Origin: an uncultured Succinivibrio sp.
Lineage (GTDB): Bacteria; Pseudomonadota; Gammaproteobacteria; Enterobacterales; Succinivibrionaceae
Direction of reading: 5' to 3'
DNA: 9,445 nucleotides
Assembly (NCBI GenBank): GCA_900754255.1
Contig: CAAECI010000123.1
Span: 1-9,445, forward strand
The notes under the pieces are model-generated. The model searched no databases, was not told the origin of the DNA, and saw only the letters and a program-made list of their open reading frames with translations. The position numbers were made by a program, and so were the translations under genes. Each line of letters opens with the position of its first letter. The first letter of the stretch is position 1. Shown here piece by piece: positions 1 through 5,398 of the stretch.

Positions 1-237
1 AATTTTTCAAGAACACACGGGCTGTGTAAGCCAGTGTTTCGGGTAGTAACAATCAGAAAATCATATGGGGTTCTGAATAGTTACGTTTAAAAAAGTTATT
101 TTATTATTCTTTCCTCAATCGCAGTTTAGCATTTAGTCCCCCGAAAAACGATGAAGAAGCATTCTGAGCAACGACTTTTTTAAATCTTGCACAAAGAAAA
201 ATATTTGCACTATTTCTTGTCACGTGATCTACTACAC
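1..237. other. Left-edge region without a supportable gene
   Basis: No convincing coding region is seen here. One frame is open from base 1 to 90 and another reads into the stop at 78-80, but the latter is interrupted by TAA at 27-29. Bases 68-85 are one arm of a long-range inverted repeat shared with the right end of the window. The rest is AT-rich. An 11-bp inverted pair (86-96 with 174-184) lies in A/T runs and may be chance. The upstream part could be the decayed 3' end of a gene related to the partial gene at the right edge. Confidence 0.5.
68..85 (+). repeat. Left arm of 18-bp long-range inverted repeat
   Basis: This segment (gggttctgaatagttacg) is the exact reverse complement of 9365-9382. 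Read on the plus strand it gives Gly-Ser-Glu-stop, the same ending as the minus-strand gene at the right edge. The codons just upstream (Q-K-I-I-W) also resemble that gene's tail (A-E-I-I-L). The arms are about 9.3 kb apart. An exact 18-bp match is not expected by chance in a window of this size. Confidence 0.9.
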
Positions 238-265
238 TTAAGCAAACAAGAAAGTTAGATATAAT
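238..265 (+). promoter_or_regulatory. Putative sigma-70 promoter of the flavodoxin gene
   Basis: There is a perfect -10 hexamer TATAAT at 260-265. A weak -35 (ttaagc, 238-243) sits 16 bp upstream. Transcription would start near 272, giving a leader of about 33 nt. An imperfect palindrome with ATAATT/AATTAT arms (261-266 and 278-283) overlaps the -10 and the predicted start site and could be an operator. Flavodoxins are often iron-regulated, but the match to a Fur box is poor. Confidence 0.5.
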
Positions 266-304
266 TCGATTAATTGCAATTATTTTTTATAAACAGATCT
301 GAAA

Positions 305-814
305 ATGAATGATATTGCTCTTTTTTACGGCTCCTATACCGGAGTTACAAAGGTCGTAGCCGAAAAAATCGCCCGCGAAATAGGAGAAGATAAAATTGAT
401 CTTTACGATATCAGCCGCGGGGGCGAAAAAATGGCTGATTATCCAAAGCTCATTATTGGCACCTCGACGTGGAGTATAGGCGAGTTGCAGGAAGACTGGG
501 ATTTGTTTATGCCCAAACTGCAGACTATGGATTTCACGGGAAAAACTGTTGCCTTATTCGGAACAGGAGATCAAATAGGTTACCCCGATACTTTTCTTGA
601 TGGAATGGGGATGCTCTATGAAACGTTTCAATTTAGAGGAGCTAAATTCATAGGTTTTTGGCCTACAGACGGATACGATTTCACCAGTCCTCTTCCTCTT
701 TTAGATGAAAATCATTTCGTGGGGCTGGCCATTGATGAGGATAATCAGCCAGAACTTACCGATGGCAGAATCAAGAAATGGTGTGCGCAGATCAAAAAAG
801 AGTTACATCTATAA
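305..814 (+). CDS. fldA: Flavodoxin, long-chain
   Basis: This 169-residue protein is a long-chain flavodoxin, a cytoplasmic FMN protein that carries one or two electrons at low potential, replacing ferredoxin under iron limitation or feeding anaerobic redox enzymes. The phosphate-binding loop is GSYTGVT (residues 9-15). The first flavin-stacking loop is GTSTWSIGE with Trp56. The second is GTGDQIGYPD with Tyr93 (86-95). The extra long-chain loop spans about 119-143, and the length is normal for the family. GDQxGY resembles NifF and cyanobacterial flavodoxins more than the GDQEDY of E. coli FldA. No clear Shine-Dalgarno sequence precedes the ATG, but the protein starts directly on the first beta strand (MNDIALFYG), so the start is likely right. 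It appears monocistronic. Its redox partner cannot be told from the neighbours; fldA is the symbol by family, and a nif-like role has no support here. Confidence 0.93.
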   Translation: MNDIALFYGSYTGVTKVVAEKIAREIGEDKIDLYDISRGGEKMADYPKLIIGTSTWSIGELQEDWDLFMPKLQTMDFTGKTVALFGTGDQIGYPDTFLDGMGMLYETFQFRGAKFIGFWPTDGYDFTSPLPLLDENHFVGLAIDEDNQPELTDGRIKKWCAQIKKELHL

Positions 815-848
815 AATTTTGGTTTACGCATATTTATCTTATTTTGTT

Positions 849-889
849 TTGTTGGCATCTTTCTATTTGTTATGGTCTGATGCCAGCAA
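849..889 (+). other. Stem-loop downstream of the flavodoxin gene
   Basis: An 11-bp stem (849-859 with 879-889, core TGGCATC/GATGCCA, one G-T wobble) encloses a 19-nt loop. It starts 35 bases after the flavodoxin stop. No T-run follows, so it is not a standard intrinsic terminator. It may stabilise the 3' end of the mRNA or be a protein-binding site. A second small hairpin (GACTTT/AAAGTC, 910-926) follows and also lacks a T-run. Confidence 0.5.
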
Positions 890-929
890 TCTTAAAATGA
901 TATACTTTTGACTTTAGAGAAAAGTCGGC

Positions 930-957
930 TTGACATGTCTGCCTTCTATTTAATCAT
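930..957 (+). promoter_or_regulatory. Putative sigma-70 promoter of the NSS transporter gene
   Basis: A perfect -35 hexamer TTGACA (930-935) is followed after 16 bp by AATCAT (952-957, four of six matches to TATAAT). The start site would be near 964, leaving a leader of about 95 nt before the ATG at 1060. The leader contains a T-rich stretch around 993-1001 but no evident riboswitch. Confidence 0.5.
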
Positions 958-1059
958 CTCATCAAACACTCAAAATAGCTTTCTTTTATTAGAGTTTTTT
1001 TAAACGTCCCCCTTATTCAGCTACAGGGATATTACTAATTTTTTAAAGGATAAAATAAA

Positions 1060-2442
1060 ATGAGCAACACCCCACGTATAGGCTTTGCTACCAAACTGGG
1101 CGGGGTCTTGGCCGCTGCTGGTTCCGCCGTAGGGTTAGGAAATATATGGCGTTTTCCTATGGAAGCCGGACAGAACGGCGGCGGAGCATTCATTCTTATT
1201 TATTTAATATGCGTATTAATGTTTGGCGTTCCCATTATGATCGCCGAATTCGTAGTCGGTCGACACGCACGTGCTAACGTCGGCAGTGCTTACGGGATCT
1301 TAGCCCCTGGCACAAAATGGAAATATGTCGGACCTTGGGCTGTTCTCATTGCTTTCCTAATTGTTTGCTATTACAACGTGGTTGCTGGATGGGTCTTGGG
1401 TTATTTTTATGACGCCATAGCAGGAAACTTTATTAAGATTTCTGAACAGGTTACTGCGGGAGCTTCCTCAGCATTTGCTGATAACTTCATAGGTTTTATT
1501 TCCGATCCTTGGAAGCCTGTAGTATGTCTTCTCGGTACCATAGGCCTCTCTCATTTTGTAATCACAAGAGGTGTCCGTAACGGTATTGAGAATTCTTCCA
1601 AAGTCTTTATGCCTGCATTGGTAATTATTCTTATCCTGCTTGTTATTTTTGCTTTCAATATGCCAGGAGCCACACAAGGTTTTGAATTTATCTTAAAACC
1701 TTCGTTTGACAAAGTTGAACCTTCCACCGTGCTTGCCGCCCTTTCACAATGTTTCTATTCCTTAAGTCTCGGTATGGGTATAGTTACATATGCGTCCTAT
1801 TTCAGACGTGAAGCAAATTTGTCAAGAAATGCGCTTACCGTCGCCTTTATGGATACAGTGATTGCAATTATCGCAGGGCTTATTATTTTTCCTGCCGTAT
1901 TTTCTGTCCCAGGAATGGAGCCTCAGGCCGGAGCATCACTGGTATTCATTGCATTACCCAACGTATTCAACAGTGCATTATCCGGATCTCCAATATTAAT
2001 GTGGCTCATGCCAGTGCTGTTCTATGCATTGCTTCTGTTAGCCAGTATAACCTCCGTTATCTTCCTTCATGAAGTTGTTACCGCTTGGGTTGCAGAGACA
2101 TTTAACTACACTCGCCATCGTTCAGCGCGCATAGTTACCTCATTGATAATATTAATTGGCATTTTCTGTTCCTTGTCCATGGGTGTTCTCAATGAGTATC
2201 AAATTGCTGGATTGTGTTTATTCGACTTCTTAGACACCATTACCACCAAATTTATGCTCCCCGTATCCGGTATTCTGGTGTGTCTGTTTGTAGGATGGAA
2301 ACTATCAACTCGTAAATTATGGGTCGAGCTTACTTCTCACTTGACCGTAACCTTTAAACCAGTTCACATTTTTATCGGTTTATTACGTTACATATGCCCA
2401 ACTCTTATTCTGATAATTATGATTTCAGGATTCTTACACTGA
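1060..2442 (+). CDS. Sodium-dependent transporter, NSS/SNF family
   Basis: This 460-residue inner-membrane protein belongs to the neurotransmitter:sodium symporter family (LeuT fold), which couples Na+ entry to uptake of amino acids or related amines. TM1 carries the signature GSAVGLGNIWRFP (21-33), followed by NGGGAF. By alignment with LeuT, Ala23 and Asn28 are Na1 ligands and Arg31 the outer gate. TM6 has the unwound SLSLGMG (234-240). TM8 has A328-xx-T331-S332 for Na2. TM7 has Asp265 where LeuT has Asn286; an acidic residue in this region fits chloride-independent bacterial members. Length and hydrophobic profile suit the bacterial 11-TM type (MhsT, Tyt1), but I did not count helices rigorously. 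A good ribosome site AAAGGA (1045-1050) lies 9 nt before the ATG. The gene stands alone, with its own promoter and a terminator at 2464-2514. Substrate cannot be inferred from the context. Confidence 0.93.
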   Translation: MSNTPRIGFATKLGGVLAAAGSAVGLGNIWRFPMEAGQNGGGAFILIYLICVLMFGVPIMIAEFVVGRHARANVGSAYGILAPGTKWKYVGPWAVLIAFLIVCYYNVVAGWVLGYFYDAIAGNFIKISEQVTAGASSAFADNFIGFISDPWKPVVCLLGTIGLSHFVITRGVRNGIENSSKVFMPALVIILILLVIFAFNMPGATQGFEFILKPSFDKVEPSTVLAALSQCFYSLSLGMGIVTYASYFRREANLSRNALTVAFMDTVIAIIAGLIIFPAVFSVPGMEPQAGASLVFIALPNVFNSALSGSPILMWLMPVLFYALLLLASITSVIFLHEVVTAWVAETFNYTRHRSARIVTSLIILIGIFCSLSMGVLNEYQIAGLCLFDFLDTITTKFMLPVSGILVCLFVGWKLSTRKLWVELTSHLTVTFKPVHIFIGLLRYICPTLILIIMISGFLH

Positions 2443-2463
2443 CGTTTTATTGCTAACTCACTA

Positions 2464-2514
2464 CATTCCTCCTCTAATCTAAATATTAAGAGGAGGAATG
2501 CTATTTATATTTTT
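2464..2514 (+). terminator. Strong intrinsic terminator of the NSS transporter gene
   Basis: A perfect 12-bp stem (2464-2475 CATTCCTCCTCT with 2489-2500) extends by three more pairs past a one-base bulge to a loop of about 6 nt. A T-rich tract (2501-2514) follows. It isolates the transporter from phoA. The 3' arm contains AGGAGG next to an ATG (2498), but that spacing is too short for translation and the ATG sits in the stem. Confidence 0.88.
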
Positions 2515-2565
2515 ACCTGCTTTACTATTCTTTTACATTCTCATTCAAACGTTTTTACACATTCT

Positions 2566-2601
2566 CTGTAGCCTGACTTCAGTTAAGAAATTCAGTAAAT
2601 T
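2566..2601 (+). promoter_or_regulatory. Tentative phoA promoter region
   Basis: A TAAATT at 2596-2601 (four of six matches to TATAAT) could be the -10 of phoA. The 18 bases ending 12 bp upstream of it (2566-2583, CTGT at the left) are where a PhoB box would lie in E. coli phoA, but they match the consensus at only about 8 of 18 positions. An imperfect direct repeat TTCAGT (2578-2583, 2591-2596) has a 13-bp period, not the 11-bp period of Pho boxes. The gene must have a promoter between 2515 and 2617, but its exact form is uncertain. Confidence 0.3.
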
Positions 2602-2617
2602 CGGAGAAAGTAATCAA

Positions 2618-4042
2618 ATGTGTAAAAATACTGTTACCACCCTTGCTACCGTTTTAGGCTTGGTAGCCTGTTTACCTGCTTTTGCAACTAACGGAGATGC
2701 CATTTACAATCGTGCTGCAACAGGAGATCTCACAGCTAACGGCGGCGCAAGAAGAATTCACGGCGACATGGCCGAAATGTATAAGGCTCAGTTTGAATTA
2801 GCTACTAAAAAAACTGCAAAAAACGTAATCCTGCTTATAGGCGATGGAATGGGTGATTCCGAAATTACTGCTGCTCGCAATTTTGCATACGGCGCAGGAG
2901 GAATGTTTCCCGGTATAGATGCATTGCCCTTTGCCGGTCAATACACCCATTATTCACTTAATAAAAAAACACACAAACCCGACTACGTAACCGACTCCGC
3001 AGCCTCCGCTACCGAGTGGGCTACTGGTTCTAAATCATATAACGGAGCAATCGGCGTTGATGTAAACGAAAAACCTCACGTCAATCTTCTCGAGCTTGCT
3101 AAAAAGAAGGGATTAGCTACAGGTAACGTTACCACCTCTGAAATTCAGGATGCTACTCCTGCGGCCCTTATTGCTCATGTGACCCAAAGAAAGTGCTATG
3201 GTCCTAAAGCAACAGCGGAAAAATGCCCTACAGACCTGCTTGAAAAAGGCGGTTTGGGCTCAATTACCGAGCAATTGTTAGCAACACGTCCCGATGTAAC
3301 TCTGGGAGGTGGTATGAAAACTTTTGCAGAAAAAACTGTCGGCGGAAAATATGCAGGTAAAACTCTGCTTGAACAGGCACATGCGGAAAACTATACCATC
3401 GTAACTTCCGCAAAAGAATTGGCCGCGGTCAAAGAAGCGAATCAGAGCAAGCCATTACTCGGATTATTCCACGAAGGGAATATGGACACGGCTTTAACTG
3501 GCCCTCAGGCCTCAGTACGCGGAAATTTAGATAAAGATCCCGTTAAATGTGAAATTAATCCTAAACACAAAGATTCGGAACCGCGTTTAGGAGAAATGAC
3601 TAAAAAGGCAATCGAATTGCTTTCCGCCAACGATAAAGGATTCTTCTTGCAGGTTGAATCCGCATGTATCGACAAGCAGGCTCATAAATCTACACCTTGT
3701 GCTCAGTTTGGCGAAACCATCCAAATGGATGAGGCTGTACAGGCTGCTCTCGATTTTGCCAAGAAAGACGGCGAAACTCTTGTCATCTTAACAGCAGATC
3801 ATGCTCACTCAACACAAATTGTATATCCTAATGCTGAGGCACCTGGCTATACTCAGGCTGTAATAACTGCTGACGGTGCCCCTATGTCTATATCCTACGG
3901 AAATTCAAATGATGTCAACGACACTGGCCATACCGGTGCACAGCTAAGAATTGCGGCCTATGGCCCCGGTGCAATCAATGTGATGGGTCTTACCGATCAA
4001 TCCGATGTTTTCTTCACCATCAAGAGTGTTCTGGGATTGTAA
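2618..4042 (+). CDS. phoA: Alkaline phosphatase PhoA, exported
   Basis: This 474-residue protein is an alkaline phosphatase that hydrolyses phosphomonoesters outside the cytoplasm to release phosphate. It follows E. coli PhoA over its full length. Conserved active-site residues (E. coli numbers in brackets) are Asp76 (51), Ser127 (102, nucleophile), Asp178 (153), Thr180 (155), Arg191 (166), Glu347 (322), Asp352 (327), Lys353 (328), His356 (331), Asp394-His395 (369-370) and His438 (412). Asp178 with Lys353 marks the Zn2Mg type. Both structural disulfides are kept (Cys193-Cys203, Cys311-Cys361). An extra cysteine, Cys350, lies beside the metal ligands. The start at 2618 is chosen because GGAGA (2603-2607) lies 10 nt upstream and a signal peptide begins there. 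The in-frame ATG at 2498 lies in a terminator stem. The signal peptide could be cut after AFA (residue 23), or at a lipobox-like LVAC (15-18). Monocistronic. Confidence 0.96.
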   Translation: MCKNTVTTLATVLGLVACLPAFATNGDAIYNRAATGDLTANGGARRIHGDMAEMYKAQFELATKKTAKNVILLIGDGMGDSEITAARNFAYGAGGMFPGIDALPFAGQYTHYSLNKKTHKPDYVTDSAASATEWATGSKSYNGAIGVDVNEKPHVNLLELAKKKGLATGNVTTSEIQDATPAALIAHVTQRKCYGPKATAEKCPTDLLEKGGLGSITEQLLATRPDVTLGGGMKTFAEKTVGGKYAGKTLLEQAHAENYTIVTSAKELAAVKEANQSKPLLGLFHEGNMDTALTGPQASVRGNLDKDPVKCEINPKHKDSEPRLGEMTKKAIELLSANDKGFFLQVESACIDKQAHKSTPCAQFGETIQMDEAVQAALDFAKKDGETLVILTADHAHSTQIVYPNAEAPGYTQAVITADGAPMSISYGNSNDVNDTGHTGAQLRIAAYGPGAINVMGLTDQSDVFFTIKSVLGL

Positions 4043-4069
4043 TTTAACTTTTTCATCGCATAAATACTC

Positions 4070-4094
4070 AACCACCGCATTAGCGGTGGTTTTT
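4070..4094 (+). terminator. Intrinsic terminator of phoA
   Basis: A perfect 9-bp GC-rich stem (4070-4078 with 4083-4091, ACCACCGC/GCGGTGGT) closes a 4-nt ATTA loop and runs directly into a T-run (4090-4094). It lies 27 bases after the phoA stop codon. Confidence 0.93.
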
Positions 4095-4204
4095 ATGTAT
4101 TGCCAAGAAAATTTGCACCCAATTTATTATTGTGCAACTCATAAAGTCTTTTTGATAACTTTTGTGCTGTACAAAAATTTTGCCACAATTTTAAAAATAT
4201 CGAG

Positions 4205-4231
4205 TTACTACAAAAAAAGCAAATGTAGTAA
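4205..4231. repeat. Inverted repeat in the phoA-tRNA intergenic gap
   Basis: TTACTACA (4205-4212) and TGTAGTAA (4224-4231) form a perfect 8-bp inverted repeat with an 11-nt spacer. AGTTACT (4203-4209) is also directly repeated at 4234-4240. The surrounding gap (4095-4366) holds no supportable gene. An open frame that crosses it starts inside phoA and runs through the phoA terminator, so it is not credible. The repeat could be an operator or a remnant; its function is unknown. Confidence 0.5.
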
Positions 4232-4366
4232 AAAGTTACTTCGGCATTATTCGGAGTGTGTTTTATTGTGTTATGCTCGACGTGAAAATGGCTTAAGAAT
4301 GCGGTTTACAGAGTAAAATCAATTTAATTATATTAATTCAGAAAAAAAATAGATTTTATACTTGGA

Positions 4367-4451
4367 TGGTGCGAAAGAAGGGACTCGAACCCTTACGCCT
4401 TTCGGTACTAGCACCTGAAGCTAGCGCGTCTACCAATTCCGCCACTTTCGC
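4367..4451 (-). tRNA. tRNA-Leu (anticodon CAG)
   Basis: On the minus strand this folds as a class II tRNA. The acceptor GCGAAAG pairs with CTTTCGC, followed by discriminator A and an encoded CCA. The D-arm contains AATTGGTAGACG. The anticodon stem CTAGC/GCTAG carries loop TTCAGGT, giving anticodon CAG, which reads CUG. There is a variable arm (about TACCGAAAGGCGT) and a T-arm with TTCGAGT. It is very close to E. coli tRNA-Leu(CAG). It is the second gene of a two-tRNA transcript, 7 nt after tRNA-Arg. A run of eight T on the transcribed strand (complement of 4342-4349) lies just downstream, without a clear hairpin of its own. Confidence 0.97.
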
Positions 4452-4458
4452 AATTCAA

Positions 4459-4535
4459 TGGTGATCCCGATGAGATTCGAACTCATGACCACCGGCTTCG
4501 GAAACCGATACTCTATCCAGCTGAGCTACGGGATC
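4459..4535 (-). tRNA. tRNA-Arg (anticodon CCG)
   Basis: On the minus strand the acceptor GATCCCG pairs perfectly with CGGGATC, followed by A and an encoded CCA (77 nt in all). The D-arm has AGCTCAGCTGGATAGAG. The anticodon loop TTCCGAA gives CCG, reading CGG. The T-arm is ATGAG/CTCAT around TTCGAAT. Its anticodon stem contains two T-G wobble pairs at the ends. It is the first gene of the Arg-Leu pair, with a leader of about 22 nt from the predicted transcription start. Confidence 0.97.
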
Positions 4536-4557
4536 ATCGTGAAATCTCACAGTTTCT

Positions 4558-4592
4558 GGGCGCCATTATACATACGTTTTCTAAAATATCAA
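4558..4592 (-). promoter_or_regulatory. Strong tRNA operon promoter with GC-rich discriminator
   Basis: Read on the minus strand: -35 TTGATA (4587-4592), a 16-bp spacer, perfect -10 TATAAT (4565-4570), then the discriminator GGCGCCC (4558-4564). GC-rich discriminators are characteristic of stable-RNA promoters under stringent (ppGpp) control. The DNA just upstream (4593-4615) is almost pure A/T and could act as an UP element. The promoter reads away from tcdA, so transcription is divergent here. Confidence 0.85.
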
Positions 4593-4611
4593 GTAAAATA
4601 AATGATATTTT
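4583..4611. repeat. 9-bp inverted repeat between the divergent tRNA and tcdA units
   Basis: AAAATATCA (4583-4591) and TGATATTTT (4603-4611) are a perfect inverted repeat with an 11-nt spacer. The left arm covers most of the -35 hexamer of the tRNA promoter, and the right arm ends 24 bases before the tcdA start codon. It could be an operator acting on both directions, or simply AT-rich promoter DNA. Confidence 0.5.
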
Positions 4612-4635
4612 TAGCCAAAAGGATGATCATAGAAA

Positions 4636-5385
4636 ATGTCATTTGATGCAAAAAAAGCTTTTCGTGGCATACGTGCAGTATTCGGCGAAGACGGATATGA
4701 AAAACTCAGAAACGCCCATGTTTTAGTAATAGGGGTCGGAGGGGTTGGATCTTGGCTCTCAGAGACCTTATGCCGCTCGGGGGTCGGCGAATTATCTTTA
4801 ATCGATTCTGATATCATAGAAAGCTCAAATACAAACCGTCAATTGCATACATCTGTCTCAAACGACGGTCTTTACAAGGTAGATGTCCTAGCTAAACGCT
4901 TTCTGGATATTAATCCGGAAATAAAGCTTCATGCAATAAAAATCAGACTTACACCTGACAACATTTCGAATATTTTGGTCGACTGCCCTCAATATGTTGC
5001 TGAGGCAATTGATGATATTCATGCAAAAGCATATACCGACCATTTTCTTTATAAAAAGAAAAAAACCTTTATTGTCTCAGGTGGAGCAGGAGGAAGATCA
5101 GATCCGCGGCTTCTAGACATTGCGGACATTTCCTTCTCCAAGGGCAATTCTCTTATTACAAGATTACGAACTATTCTACGAAAAGAATACGGTTATCCTA
5201 AAGGCGGAGTTAAGATGAATATTCCGTGCGTTTACTCTTCGGAGAAACCTGTATACTCAGCAAAAGACGCCTATATGTCTGGAGACCTTCCTGTATTCGG
5301 TGCTGCCATGTCCGTAACAGCAACTGCCGGTTTACTGATGGCTTCGTGGTTAATAAATAAAATAATCTCTGACGATAAGAACTAA
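4636..5385 (+). CDS. tcdA: tRNA threonylcarbamoyladenosine dehydratase TcdA
   Basis: This 249-residue protein is the E1-like ATP-dependent dehydratase (formerly CsdL/YgdL) that turns t6A at position 37 of ANN-reading tRNAs into cyclic ct6A. Visible motifs are the nucleotide-binding GVGGVGSW (33-40), Asp57 at the end of the second strand, the E1-family NTNRQ (65-69), Lys81, the YVAEAID segment with Asp126, and GGAGGRSDP (149-157), all matching E. coli TcdA. It is about 20 residues shorter than the E. coli protein, with the gap before the C-terminal FGAAMSVTATAG stretch. The ribosome site AAGGA (4619-4623) is 12 nt from the ATG, somewhat long. It heads a compact plus-strand group: the next gene starts 13 nt after its stop. 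The adjacent tRNAs (Leu CAG, Arg CCG) do not read ANN codons, so they are not expected substrates. Confidence 0.93.
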   Translation: MSFDAKKAFRGIRAVFGEDGYEKLRNAHVLVIGVGGVGSWLSETLCRSGVGELSLIDSDIIESSNTNRQLHTSVSNDGLYKVDVLAKRFLDINPEIKLHAIKIRLTPDNISNILVDCPQYVAEAIDDIHAKAYTDHFLYKKKKTFIVSGGAGGRSDPRLLDIADISFSKGNSLITRLRTILRKEYGYPKGGVKMNIPCVYSSEKPVYSAKDAYMSGDLPVFGAAMSVTATAGLLMASWLINKIISDDKN

Positions 5386-5398
5386 GAGCAATAAAGAA

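Noticed and set aside
86..184. 11-bp inverted pair (86-96 with 174-184) near the left edge
   Set aside because: Both arms are mostly A/T runs, so a chance match is likely in this AT-rich stretch.
705..911. 68-codon open frame overlapping the flavodoxin 3' end
   Set aside because: It is out of frame within a well-supported gene and then continues into the hairpin-bearing gap, with no ribosome site.
2566..2583. A true Pho box upstream of phoA
   Set aside because: The position is right, but only about 8 of 18 bases match the consensus and the second half-site is poor. It is kept only as a tentative promoter note.
2498..2617. Longer phoA start giving a 40-residue hydrophobic N-terminal extension
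   Set aside because: The ATG lies in the 3' arm of a strong terminator stem, the AGGAGG before it is too close to work, and a proper signal peptide with its own ribosome site begins at 2618. The hydrophobic residues come from AT-rich promoter DNA.
4005..4316. 103-codon open frame spanning the end of phoA and the following gap
   Set aside because: It begins inside phoA in another frame, reads through the phoA terminator, and has the composition of noncoding AT-rich DNA.
4367..4535. Attachment site or integrated element at the tRNA genes
   Set aside because: tRNA genes are common integration targets, but no integrase is present and no second copy of a tRNA 3' end was seen in the window.
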